A stretch of DNA of 64,000 bases, taken from NCBI GenBank assembly GCA_030248225.1, contig JASANE010024786.1:1-64000 (forward strand), given 5' to 3'. Shown here piece after piece: positions 37,685 through 48,974 of the stretch. This stretch comes from Trileptium ribeirensis (taxonomy: Eukaryota; Nematoda; Enoplea; Enoplida; Thoracostomopsidae). How positions within the stretch are numbered: position 1 is the first letter of the stretch; each line of letters begins with the position of its first letter. The notes beneath the pieces were generated by a model, which was not told the origin of the DNA, did not search any database, and saw nothing but the letters and a program-made list of their open reading frames with translations. Made by a program: the position numbers and the translations under genes.

Positions 37685-38747
37685 TTTCTTTTTGTCCTTT
37701 TTTGTCATACATAACTCATCGTCGGGTTTATCGATTTCGATAAAATTTTCTTATTCTATAGTAAAAGTGATGAGGGTGTGCTTTTTAGTTGGGTGGGAAC
37801 TGATCCAACTTCATCTTTGGGGCCAAAATGACAAAAAACAAGTTTTTAACGGTTCTTTGCCAAATTTGTGCTACGGGCACCAGTATTTCGGCTAAATTTG
37901 TGCTACGGGCACCAGTATTTCGCAGCACATATTTCTTGCGACGTAGATTTCGCATTAAAAAAACCAATACCACCTAGAGAATCAGCTCATCGAGAGCTAC
38001 AACTTTGCCGACCATAACTTTTTTATGACGGAGAGACGGTTTGGGCCGCTGTGGTCCCGAATATGGTTCGTCGATCCTTTGCCAAAAATAGCGATTTTTC
38101 AAATAATTTCAGCATGTTCTTGCGTGTTTTACCTTTACAACAGTAACTATTAGGCTATCAAGCACGTTAAATACGATGGTTTTGCTATTTAGAGTCCAAC
38201 TTGATATATTATGCCTTTTCATATGGTTTCAAATGTTTTCGGTCGATGAACCAGATTTCCAGAATGTGAGTTTTCATTTTTTATTGCTTGCAGGACATCA
38301 AGAGTGGTCTATTGTTTTACGATACGCTGAATGCAGTGGTTTGATTATTTAAAGTCCAGAACGAATATTTCATAACTTTTCAGGTGTTTTCATTGGGTTT
38401 AGGGTCAATGAACGCGAGTGCCCGAATATAGTTTTTCCTCAGCACCTTTGGTTATGTATTGTGTACAGGGTATGAAGAATGGTCTATGTGTAGATTTTTC
38501 GCTACGCTGGGCTCGATGATTTGGTTACTGAGAGACTAGTATGAATGCTTCATGCCTTTACAGGTGTTTTCGTTGGGTTTAGGGTCAATGAACCCGATAG
38601 CCGGAATATAGTTTGTTTTCATTATCAATGTTCTCTATCGGTTTTTGGTACACTGAATACCATGGTTTATTTATCTAGAGACCAGCACGAATATTTAATG
38701 CGTTTTCAGTTGTTTTCGATGGATTTAGGGTCGGCAATGTTTCTGGC
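37685..38747 (+). repeat. ~175-bp tandem repeat family, copy 3
   Basis: A header (CATAACTCATCGTCGG, GGCACCAGTATTTCGCAGC) is followed by units with GGTTTTGCTATTTAGAGTCC near 38180 and similar blocks near 38335, 38514 and 38666. It is interrupted at 38748 by a piece of the TIR element; its 3' end lies near 39645-39680. A 40-bp piece, GGGCACCAGTATTTCGGC.., is duplicated at 37875-37920. Confidence 0.75.
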
Positions 38748-39640
38748 TGTCCACAGTGGGGGGACCCCCACTTTCCAAATCCCCCATGTTCGTGAGATTT
38801 TTCCCCATGTCCGTCCCCCACTCGGCCGAAACCCCATGTTTAACTAATTCCAAAAATTTTTTATGTCTGTACAGAAATATATTCTGGATGTAGTTGGGTA
38901 AAGATATGAGCCCGAGTATAAGGTAATTAAGTGCTAATAATTAAATAGCGCACAATGTCCGATATATTCAATTTATTCCGATATATAAAACTGAACCGAC
39001 ATATTTTGAAGCCAAGAGAGTATATTCAGAAATTAAAGACATACAAGACTGAATATAACAGTCACTGTCGAGTTCGCAAGAATTATATGAACCAACAAAG
39101 TTTCTACATAATGTATAACATATCAAAATAATCATTTCCCCATGCACCTAGCTAACAAAATTGTCATTGTTTTCTAAATACAACGTATTCAAATGTCATC
39201 ACACCTCACTACAATCATCATAATCGTAGAGTTCAATCAACACAGTATATAGCAGGGTCCGTTCAAGAAACTTGACAATGTCTGAAAATTTATGTTTTTT
39301 GTCTGTAAATTGTTTTTTAAACATTAGTTACCACTACGTATAATGCTAAAATATAGTTTTTTAGCTTGAAAATACATTCACGGTAGTAAAAATGCATGAA
39401 AATATGGAAATAATTAGTATTTTTAAGCAAAAAATTTATCCCTCACTTTTAATTTTACCTTGAGAATGAACATGGAGCCCCTCGAAGTTTCCCCCCACTT
39501 TTCGGAGCGATGTGGATATGCCAGTGTTTTAGGGTATTCATTGGGTTCATCGTTACAGGGGTTCTAGTGTAGTATATGGATAAAGCACAAAAACTGTTAT
39601 AACGTGATTTTACGAAAAATTGATCACTTGAAGAAACAAC
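38748..39640 (-). mobile_element. Partial inverted copy of the 27.4-kb TIR element
   Basis: Reverse-orientation sequence matches 27683-28150: CCACAGTGGGGGGACCCCCA at the left and TTGATCACTTGAAGAAACAA at the right. Both terminal inverted repeats are missing, and about 0.4 kb (roughly 38875-39300) is extra. It interrupts the ~175-bp repeat family, whose 3' motif CACCCTCGCTTGTGAG resumes at 39650. Confidence 0.7.
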
Positions 39641-39680
39641 GCTCACTCCGTTGCACCCTCGCTTGTGAGTTACTAGTAAT

Positions 39681-41095
39681 TAATGGTTTGCCTTAACGGA
39701 ACGAAGCAGGTATTTTTTAATTATTATTTTTAAGCGTTTGAAATTAAAAATGTAAAAGTAGCAGTGCAGTAATTTAGCTACAAGCGAAAACGTGATAATC
39801 TAATAACGTGCCTAAATGTCAAGGCTTGCCCTCGGTGGTATAATTTAACATCGGTAAGTGCGATCAAAGTTTCTACAATTACGTGCTGTTTCGATAGCTG
39901 TGCAGCATCAACAAATGCCAACTTTGTGAAAGGTATTTCAGCTGACTGAATGTGCTTCGCACGCAGATTTCGGACCCTGATAGCTTAAAGAGATAGCCTT
40001 GAAGCTAATGATTATATAATAGTACAAGTGGAAGTGCATCGGTACACAAATCCTCAGCAACAAAAATCACATATAACCGCTGTTGTCGTTTATTACATTT
40101 ATAAATCTAACCTAGTGACACAGTTCCATGAGTGAATCGTGCAGGACCGGAAACGCAAGCCATACGACAATGACGGAATGTAGCCGCAATTCAATATTTG
40201 ACTTTTTGTTGAACAGAAAGTCATGTGACATTTCACTGAGTACATGAAACAGATCGCACAACGTCACAAAAGGTAGCAGATGTAAAATGTCTTATTTTCT
40301 GTTGTTATAACTCCAGATTTATAATTTATATTACATCAACTCATAATGCTCCACATGATAGGGCACGAATAGTTGTACCTATTTTCTTATTTGTATTAGC
40401 ATCTGCAGAGTTATCACCCAAGCTTATCCATGACATACATAGTACATGTATTTCCATTATAATCGCGAACTATAGACTCCATGGGTTGCAGTAATGTGTT
40501 ATGGGTACGAATATAGTCGGAACGTGCCCTATTCGTTTTGAGAATTGGGGATAGAGGGCCATGGCATTTTTTGGTGCTCCTGGCACTGTGTCCCCAATTT
40601 TGGCGCCTGGCAAAACTTTTGCCTGTCTTGTTCAATCCCAACTTGCAAATGCTTTGTCAGTTCACACGTTCAGGTTTTCAGCTCAAAATTTAGAGCTTGA
40701 TATCTAAACGGTTTTATTTTTTATTTTTGCCCTTTTCGTTACTCTGAACGTGTCAGTAGCATCTTGAATGTTTTATTTCGCTGTCGTCTGACTCAAAACA
40801 TAAACCGCTAAATCTCTGAAAAGTGTTCATACATTTACATTATTAACGAAATCTGCATAGATGGAAGTAAAATTTTGTCAGAACGTGGTGAAACCTAGTG
40901 GAGGTTGTGCATTGTAGGGTGAAATCTTTTAAATTCCGTGTGTGTGTGTGATCGGCCATAACTCCGGAACGACTTAACCGATTTTCATGATCTTTGTTTC
41001 ATTCGAACCGGCATAGTCCATTTACCGTGTACATGCTCGAGTTTTTGATTCAGGGGTTAGGGGCCTAAATGTGGGTTTTTGGCCCATTTTACCTC
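39681..41095. other. DLG5 intron, little recognised
   Basis: No gene. Near 40938-41040 is GTGTGTGTGATCGGCCATAA followed by CCGGAACGACTTAACCG, the start of the tandem repeat at 41.1 kb. Confidence 0.4.
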
Positions 41096-41700
41096 ATTTT
41101 AGTACCCTTCACGGAAGCAAGGTTATTTTTATTTTAAGATTCGAACTTTTTCTCTGGATGGTTTTATTTCATAAATAAAATGATAAATGCCGATGTCTCT
41201 TTTTTGTTTTTCGATTAAGGCTCCGGTTCTGGCAATATGGGGTTTGAGGTACGGGGGTATGGCGCCCCAATGATTTCTCTACCCAAAATTTGAAAATTTG
41301 CTCCCGATGTCTTGACGGCTTATAAGTTTTACCTGGGGGTTTTCGGGCATGGAAAGCCATTGCCAGCGGTGGTTTTGCTCTGTGACCCATGGTTCCATGG
41401 GTACGGAGGTATAACGCTCCATGGCTCAGGGTCAGAGGTCAAAGTGAGGGGTTTTCACCCCATTTTAGTACACTTCACGGAAGCAAGGTTATTTTATCTT
41501 AACTTTCGAATGTGTTCGCTGGTTGGTTTTATTTATTATTGCCGGTGTTGATTTTATTCTGCGACCCATGGGTACGGGGGTATGGCGCCCCCATGGTTCA
41601 TCGACCCAAAATTCCCAATTTTATTGTGACGTCCTGCGAGGCTGATAGCTTGGACTTGGGGGGTTCTCGGGCATGTTAAACTTATTGCCAGCGTTAGTTT
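41096..41700 (+). repeat. 366-bp tandem repeat, two units
   Basis: ATTTTAGTACCCTTCACGGA at 41096 and ATTTTAGTACACTTCACGGA at 41462 begin two units. Each continues with TCGAAC/TGTG..GGTTTTATTT, a CCATGGGTACGG.GGTAT block and a CTTGGGGG..CTCGGGCATG block. They are diverged (perhaps 70-80 percent by eye), so the duplication is old. Confidence 0.7.
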
Positions 41701-41959
41701 TGTTCTAACCTACGCGGTATTATGTGATATCCACATATAGCATATCGATGTATCGAGATCTGATTGGCTGTGCATGCAAAAATCCGTAGGTGTACCTGTA
41801 TTTCACTACGTTTACAATCTCGATAGAGGTACTAGTTTAGGTTTTGGAACTATTCTGCCCAAATTTTAAGCTGAAAATAATGTGAACTTGGGAACACACC
41901 TTAAAGATGCTTTTAAGCGATCACTAAGTTTCAAATATTAACATTTATCTTACCTTCAG

Positions 41960-42097
41960 TGATGCAATGCGGTCTTTGGCAGATAGTTTGCGTAGTGAGC
42001 GAGACGAAGCGAATAGCCGCCTTGCCGACGTTATTCGTGATTTTGATGAAATGAAGCGTCAACGTAAACAAGTTGAAAAGGAACTAAAAGATTTACG
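41960..42097 (+). CDS. DLG5: DLG5 exon, coiled coil 7
   Basis: One base, 45 codons and two bases between TACCTTCAG and TTACG|GTTAAT. The product, DAMRSLADSLRSERDEANS then RQRKQVEKELKDL, matches the vertebrate DLG5 segment DSIRTLCDNLRRERDRAVS..RELKELKE almost residue for residue in pattern. The donor GTTAAT is weaker than the others. It is chosen because CG+G (44651) restores an Arg in frame, and no better GT follows in the open stretch. Confidence 0.94.
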
Positions 42098-42225
42098 GTT
42101 AATAAAGTTATTTTCGTTTGTTATGTTAATGGTTGTTTCGCTGTAGCCGACGGGACTCCACCTTGGCCACAATAGCATCGTTGGTCTCGGGAGAATTGTT
42201 AAGATTTTAAGAGCAACCTTTTGGG

Positions 42226-42420
42226 GTGTACGTAGGTGTACATGTACATATGTACACGTACGTGTACATATAATTAATCTATAGCCACGGACAGTATCAG
42301 CTGCACAAAAAACGCACGGGCAATCAGACAAAAATGCGTTTAAACGCTTTTATGTGGATGTGCGTTTAAACTCGTACGTGTGTGCGTTTAAAACTGCGTG
42401 TGTGCGCATGTGTGTGCAAT
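42226..42420. repeat. Alternating purine-pyrimidine and GCGTTTAAAC repeats
   Basis: From 42226 to 42272 the sequence is almost entirely alternating GT/AC/AT (GTACATGTACATATGTACAC), strongly self-complementary. From 42335 to 42420 TGCGTTTAAA appears three times within GTGTGCG repeats. These are simple-sequence tracts with Z-DNA or cruciform potential, about 130 bp after a DLG5 donor. Confidence 0.7.
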
Positions 42421-42537
42421 TAATTCTGTTCGTGACTGAATTGTACACAGTCTTTACGTTTGCTGCGCTTTATAATATGTCTTGCACAAATTCTCACAAT
42501 ATAGACATTAATTATTAGAACGTTTGCTATGTTATCA

Positions 42538-43660
42538 ACGTGGAGTCCTGGCCTCTCCACAGAGGGAGGGAGGTGCCCCTCAGGATTTCGCGGGTTTCCC
42601 TCAGGCTGGGCCACCAGGTTAATTTTGGCTTCTGCCTAAGGTCAACCTGCACCCCCAGGTATTTTGAGGTGACATCAAAATGGGCGTCCAAACAAAAAAT
42701 GGTTATGACAAATACAAAAACTACTGTTTATATTGTGACTGTTCATGACAAAATCCTAAATAAAATGAAGCGCTGACAGAGATACTTATTTCTATGAAGC
42801 AACATAATAAATATGCAACAAAAACTATAAAATGTTGTAAATTCATGAAAAGCTTGACAAAATACAAGTATAGATCCCAGTTAGCCTTTGGGGAACGGTT
42901 CCCCGAGGTATTTTCGGGTACTCTTGGTTGCAGCTGCAGGCCCCTAAGCACAGAGCCGCCAGGTAAAATTTTGGCTCTGTGGAAAAGCCAGTATTCTATC
43001 AACATTTCAAATTATAGTTTCATGTTTTCTCAGAGGCGTAGCATCAAAGAATTCTGAGTTGAAATCTCTCCTTATACAATGTGCAACTTTGAAATATAAT
43101 ACTGTTAGAACTTCCGTTTTCCAGCTGTGAGGTAAAATTTAAAAACCCAATGAAGTGAGATTTCCAAAATTTTTTATAAAGTGAGTTATGTACAAAATAA
43201 AGACTAAAGTACAGTAAAGCACTTTACAATAAAAACTACCAAACCTAATCTTGAAATATCTGTGCTCTCCAAATTGGGGGGTCGTGAGGGGCCCTGACAT
43301 TTTTCGATTCCCACTGGTTCAGAACAGGTGCCCCCCGGTTCATGCCCCCTGGCTAAATTTTGGGCTCCCCCCGGTTCACCGCCTCTCAAAAAATTTTTTT
43401 GTTTACAATCGGTCCAAAGTATAAAAATTTGATCAAAATTTGTACTAAAATTTCGTTCTGAAGCCAACAATTTCACAAATTTTGTCAAAATTTGTCTCAA
43501 AATAGCTTTTTCTCTATCAAAAGCGTTTTGGTAGTGTTTCTGACACGATTTTTAACCGTTTTTCTCTTGGCAAAATGCCCCCTGGCAAAATCGGGCGCCC
43601 CCGGTTCAGAACGAGGGGCCCTCTGGTTCATGCCCCCTGGCAAATGGAGAGCCCAGAATA
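42538..43660. repeat. G/C-rich dispersed repeat blocks
   Basis: Blocks with CAGGCTGGGCCACCAGG, GGGGAACGGTTCCCCGAGG and GCCGCCAGGTAAAATTTTGG lie at 42538-42975. Two direct copies of GGTTCAGAAC..GGTTCATGCCCCCTGGC are at about 43316-43357 and 43593-43634. Similar text occurs at 47.2-48.0 and 49.36-49.75 kb. Small frames here are not genes. Confidence 0.55.
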
Positions 43661-44650
43661 TTATTTAGCCCGTTAAACACCCTGGCTTGTTATTTTAAGC
43701 CAACATTGAGTTGTATTTGGGAGCTGCTCCGGACTGAAAATACCGAATTTTGCGAAAGGGTTCTAGGGAAATACCTAGTTCTAGCGAAAGGTTAAAAACT
43801 TTTCTGTCGGGTTTCGAGGTTGTTAATTACGGTGAAATCAAATGCATCCACTTGGGGGCCCGCAACGTGAAAAAGGCATCTTGAAACATAAAGCCAAAGA
43901 CAAATGCATACCTATACTTGCAAGTTAAAATATGCAGAATACTTGTAGGCTGTGAGAATTTAGCAGTGTTGAACATTAAGCTCATTAGAAACAGAATATT
44001 CATAACTACGTATAATGGTTCCTGGCTGTCGACACTATAAAGTTGTTAGATAAAATATCGACGGAAATGTTTTCGTGCGGTGTGTTCAGCAGCCTCTGGA
44101 ATTTGACATTGACGCGGCGCACGGTTACATTTAAACGATTCGACTTATTTTGTAGAAGTTTCGTCCGCTTTTTATAGAACTTTTAGCCGGAAAAAATTAA
44201 GTTCTTTAGAAAGTTCGTCCTGATTATTCAGGTTATTAGGTCGGAGAAATTTCGGGGAAATGCGTTCTTGTTTTATTCTGACCTTTTTTCGTAGTCCTCT
44301 GCCGTACGGCTTTAATATCTATTCATATAATAAACCTTTGCCAAGACAGCTTGCTTGCTATCGAAATTACTATTAGGAAAATAATAGTAGAAGCGCAAAC
44401 AGTTACATATTATAATCTCATACTAGTATATTTCCAAAGATTAATAGTCTGCAATACGTTATCTCTCACTTGGTCAGACCATTGGATTTTAAATTCGCTG
44501 GGCGCTAAATGTCGTATTTGTATGCCATAGTTCATTGTATAAAAAGGTACCATAAAGTTATATAAGCCTTGAAAAAATATATTTCACTTGACGCTTATCA
44601 AAAATCTTTTTTCGCATTTTAATATTCAAACTAAGTTCTGAATATTTCAG

Positions 44651-44825
44651 GGAAGACGTTGAACGTCAAGAGCATCAACAACAACAGCAGCAACAACAGT
44701 CAGCTCAGCCGCAGCCGTCGAACAATGCAGCTACAACATGTGCGTCGTCTCCATCACACAGTCGCGACTCCGCAATTGACAGCGATATGGCTGAATGGGA
44801 GACTGAAACAATCGATATCAATATG
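44651..44825 (+). CDS. DLG5: DLG5 exon: polyGln and pre-PDZ1 DSAID/WETE motif
   Basis: One base plus 58 codons between AATATTTCAG and AATATG|GTATGG. It contains a run of eight glutamines coded by mixed CAA/CAG (about 44673-44700), a Ser/Ala/Pro stretch, then SRDSAIDSDMAEWETETIDI. The D-S-A-I-D-x-D-x-x-E-W-E-T-E element is a signature of DLG5 just before PDZ1 and is not expected in other MAGUKs. The glutamine run is a candidate for length variation between individuals. Confidence 0.95.
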
Positions 44826-45340
44826 GTATGGCTGTGCTAAAAATCGTTCTTGGCTTCCCGCTGTTTAAATATCTTCACTTACAGACAAAAACAAAAAGCA
44901 GATCATTCGAGAATAGCAGCTGAACAACTGTTAATTTTCCGCGAATAGCGATAGATTTACTTTTGTTTCTGCCCGTAACTTAGTGTATAATCTCAGAGAG
45001 CACAGATCACAGTCCCGCAAAACTTTAAGGCTCAAATTTATTGTTTCGTTGGCAAGGTTTCTGCTTTACTAGCACTTCATCCTTCTGTCATATTTAAGTT
45101 AAAAATTGTTATCATTGGTATGGCGTGATTGGCTGCATTTACATGATATTGCTAAAGGCGTCAATTTTTCAAATTTAGCAATATCAGTTGATTGCGAACA
45201 GTGCTGTGGTTGTAGCTGTACTATAGGATAAACTTTCTTCAGGTTATTATTACGTTCACTTTCTTTTATTTTATGTGGCTCGAAACTTAAATGCAAAACT
45301 TCTACTGTCTGGAAATATTGCCAGTGTTCTTCGTGTCGAT

Positions 45341-45533
45341 AAGCAATATGTAAAATTTTGATCTCATTTATAATGGCATTCTTGTTTGGAAAGTTTAGAC
45401 TTATGTGGTTCAATACTTCATCTCCTCCCAACAGACCATTTTACAAGCAATATGTAAAATTTTGATCTCATTTGTAATGGCATTCTTGTTTGGAAAGTTT
45501 AGACTTATCTGGTTCAATACTTCATCTCCTCCA
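45341..45533 (+). repeat. 104-bp tandem duplication
   Basis: AAGCAATATGTAAAATTTTG to CTTCATCTCCTCC is present at 45341-45429 and 45445-45533, nearly identical (about two differences seen). A recent local duplication in the intron before the first PDZ1 exon. Confidence 0.9.
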
Positions 45534-45815
45534 TAGCAGGCTTAGTCTAGACGCAATCATGTCGGTCCATACCCATGAGCTGGAAGTGCTATTGACATTT
45601 TTCACCGTAAGAAGTCGCAAGTTTCATAACTCCCACTTGTTAGTTCGTACACATAAGAACATTCTTGATCCTTTTTTTCGAATTGGTGTCACGTTTATTG
45701 ATGCCCGGCAAAAATTTTATGGAAAGCACACTCATGTAGTATTAGTTTTTATTTGACAATCGTTGTAGCCGGTGCCTATTTTTTAAATTTATTGTCAGTT
45801 TTAATGTGTTTCTAG

Positions 45816-45949
45816 TGTGGTACGCATATGATCGATGATGATTTGGGCTTGGAACTTCGTGGTGGACGCGACGATCCATTTGTCGGAAGTAATACGCCAA
45901 TTTATGTTAAATCGGTACTCAAAAGTTCAAAATTTGTAAATTATTTGCA
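45816..45949 (+). CDS. DLG5: DLG5 exon, PDZ1 first part
   Basis: Forty-four codons plus two bases between GTTTCTAG and TTGCA|GTAAGT. It encodes LGLELRGGRDDPF, the carboxylate-binding loop and first strands of PDZ1, and IYVKSVLKSSKF, equivalent to IFVTKVDKGSIA in vertebrate DLG5. Splicing at the CA|GTAAGT donor keeps the residue count to the next exon equal to the vertebrate domain. An upstream alternative donor (TTT|GTAAAT at 45935) would shorten the domain and change phase. Confidence 0.93.
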
Positions 45950-48213
45950 GTAAGTTTTTTAATAAATTAGTTTTTATTAACTTCGTATTTTAATTCCCAA
46001 CTACCGTTGCGCCTTTAGTACAATAAATTCTAGAAAAATACGTAATTTTTGTACCAAATCAACAGCTTTATAGAAAAGAAACAAATCCCATTATTACGTT
46101 TAATAGCTGAAAGGATATAATTATTATGGTCACCTATTTGCGCCTTTTACTACTTTTTTTACGTCCAAGCTCAAGTTTACGACGCCGACGGTCTAAACAA
46201 ATTTTTTACGTTTCTGCGTTATAATCTTGTTGGTGTTAATACATAGCTAGGCATGAAGATTCCGTTTCTAGTTTTTGCTTGTATTTCTTTTTTGTTCCTA
46301 CTTTTTAATTATTAAATTCCAACAGTTTTACAGTAGTTTGGAATTTGCCGACCTAGGTGCTTAGTATTTTTTAGTAATTTCTAATTGTCACAATGTTAGC
46401 GAAAGTTGTATTTCGAGAACTTGTTTTCCAATTTCATAATCGACGTTATCTGAGTCCAGAACACCAACACGACGAGCGAGCACTATGTTGCTTTTTATTT
46501 CGCGATTGCGTGCTGTCATATAATCTTCTGTATTCGTGCTTTCACGAATACACATACATTCTAACTTCTTGGAAGATCGTTCTGTAGTGTAACTAATGTC
46601 CTATTACGTGGAACCAAGCTCAGTTACGCTATTATATTGTAGTAAATTATGTATTTAAACGGACTTGTCGGAGCCAAGTTTTTGAATTTTAGGTGCATTC
46701 TACAACATAAGTAATCACCACAATAGAATATCATTATGCAGCTGCATAGAGATTCTCTTTCTCCTCAAAACGAGGTCGAGAGGCCCACATACCTTTTCTT
46801 TGGTTATGGAGAAATTTTCGTGTATTTCGGGTGTTATGTACCTATTGTTAAACCCATTTTACATTATTCTAAAATATAGGTAACCGCAGCAATATCGCCT
46901 CACATGCATATGCAAAGAGCTCTTCTCTGTACAAAGTACACCCAAGAAGGCCAATATATTTTCGTTGGGTATGGAGGTTATACATTTTCAGTGGTAATTG
47001 AGATTCATCGAGACCATTTATTATAGAATTTGAAAATTATTTTTTTTGTATTTGTTGTATTTTTCTGGTATAATACCGTAGAATGTGACAATCAACAGAT
47101 TACTTTTAGTTCAAGGACCCGTCGCCCTGATTTACATATTGTTAAAGAATTCTGTGTACCACAACACAATTTAACCGGGTTTTTAGGGCCCAATATTCTA
47201 TAGGGGGCTCCCAGTGGTTGGGCCGAACCACGACGTTGGGGGCGCTAGGTCCACTTAGGGGAATGAATATTCAGGGAAGTTCACCAAAAGTACTGCTGTT
47301 GGAGTAATGGTGTTGTATTGAATATACGTTGCATATTGCATTATTACTAATACAGTAAGTACGATAGCACACATAATAGCAGCGTATTGTAAACCTACAA
47401 ACTATAATCCACGATATATAAGCATTATAAAAAGATCTGAACTGAAAAATAATAATTGTCCAGAAACTAGGCTCCCCACAGGACCAAAATTTAACCTAGG
47501 GGGCATTGAGGTGGGGCACCCAGCTCCAACCCAGAGGTGCTTGCGGGAAATTCCCCCTCCCTCCCCCTTTCCCCAATTACCTGGGGGAAACTGTATCTCC
47601 CAGGTCAAGCGGGGGGTCTCTTAAATGCATTTTTCGTGTTTTTCATAAATTTACAACATGTATATCGTTGTTTTGTGGCATATCTGTTATTTAAGTATTG
47701 AAAATGCATATTTATTAAGACTGCACTTCATTTTACTTGGGAGTTTGTCATACATAGTCGAAATATATATAAGGTGTAGTATTGAGTTTGGTTATAACCT
47801 TTTGTGAAAACGATAATTTTTGTGTTCCCTCAAAATATGGGGAGTCCTGGGGAGGTTGACCTGGGGCAGCCAAAGTTTACATGGGGAGAACCGCCGAAAT
47901 CCTGGGCATCCCCTCCGCATCTGTGGAAAGCCCAGCGGAAAATACTTGCTTAAAAAGTTTAATGGTTGGCCTGCAGCCTGTTCCCTGCTAAAAACCCGCC
48001 TATGTTTGTTTATTTTGCATATTTTGATAGCAAAATGTGCAAAATCAGCAAGCTAAACGTGTTTTAAAATTATGTAGTGATTAGTGTGAGTCGAATCTTG
48101 TGCAATAATATATGAAGCAAATGACGGTATTCTCCCTTCTATTTATCTGCGAAGACGTAGTTTACCAGTTTGATGTTTTTTAAAGAACAATATGGTTGAA
48201 CTTTATTTTTCAG
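45950..48213. other. DLG5 intron with G-rich repeat at 47.2-48.0 kb
   Basis: No gene seen. At 47205-47265, 47480-47620 and 47820-47950 are blocks rich in GGGG/CCCC (TACCTGGGGGAAACTGTATC, GGGGAGGTTGACCTGGGGC), related to those at 42.5 kb. The remainder is AT-rich. Confidence 0.45.
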
Positions 48214-48313
48214 TTCACATGACTGTTTATTGCAAGTCAACAATATTGACGTGTCAAATATGGAAAAACGATCTGTTATTGACATTCTGCGCAATAGCAA
48301 AGAGTGCAAAATG
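48214..48313 (+). CDS. DLG5: DLG5 exon, PDZ1 middle part
   Basis: One base plus 33 codons between TATTTTTCAG and AAAATG|GTTGGT. It encodes SHDCLLQVNNIDVSNMEK, matching VNDWLLRINDVDLINKDK of vertebrate DLG5 PDZ1, then the alpha-2 helix SVIDILRNSK. The joined codon CA+T gives His where vertebrates have Arg. PDZ1 is thus split over three exons. Confidence 0.94.
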
Positions 48314-48904
48314 GTTGGTTGGTTTTTTCGTAAAAGCACATTAGTTTATATTTTTAACATTTTGATATCCAACAATAACCTGTGCATGCGGTGAGCTGAC
48401 ATAAACTACTGTTTTCATCTCAAATTAAAAAATGATTCCGACAAAGTACTTGTAAACCCGTGATAGAATAACAAAATGCGAGTTCTTACAAGCTGAAATA
48501 TGCAAAAATTCGCGTTCACAATATCGGTATTTGCAATTAGAATACACATACCTTTCTCCATTTCGTTCGTTTGTTCGGGCTTATCAAACGACGTACTGCG
48601 GACATCCATTCGGACAGATTGTGTTTGCGCGTCTATGAGCATTGAGTGTTACGTAACGGTGTGATTAAGTAATGTGGCTCAGGTGAACGCCGACAGCAAA
48701 CTATTATTTGACTTGACAAAGCAACCCATGCTTACGCACCTAAATTGGATTTACGAACAATATTGTTATTATGAAACTTTCCAGTTTTTAGTTTCCGATA
48801 GGTATTTTGGTTTGTGCTGTGAGCGTTGACGTTGGGCTTAGACTTTTGCCGTGGAAGCAATCTATGCCACAATGTTTCTGAGTTTAAATCGATTTTTGTT
48901 ACAG

Positions 48905-48974
48905 GTTGTGAAACGTCGCCGCTTTGTGGGTATGAAAATGATCTCTGCAGATTTTGGTCTTATTGACGGGAACG
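48905..48974 (+). CDS. DLG5: DLG5 exon, end of PDZ1 and PDZ1-PDZ2 junction
   Basis: Twenty-three codons plus one base between TTTGTTACAG and AACG|GTGTGT. VVKRRRFVGMKM matches the vertebrate VVRRRKSLGGKV that closes PDZ1, and ISADFGLIDGN is the start of PDZ2. G carried over plus AT from 50330 gives Asp. It is only 70 nt long and is identified by homology and phase. Confidence 0.94.
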
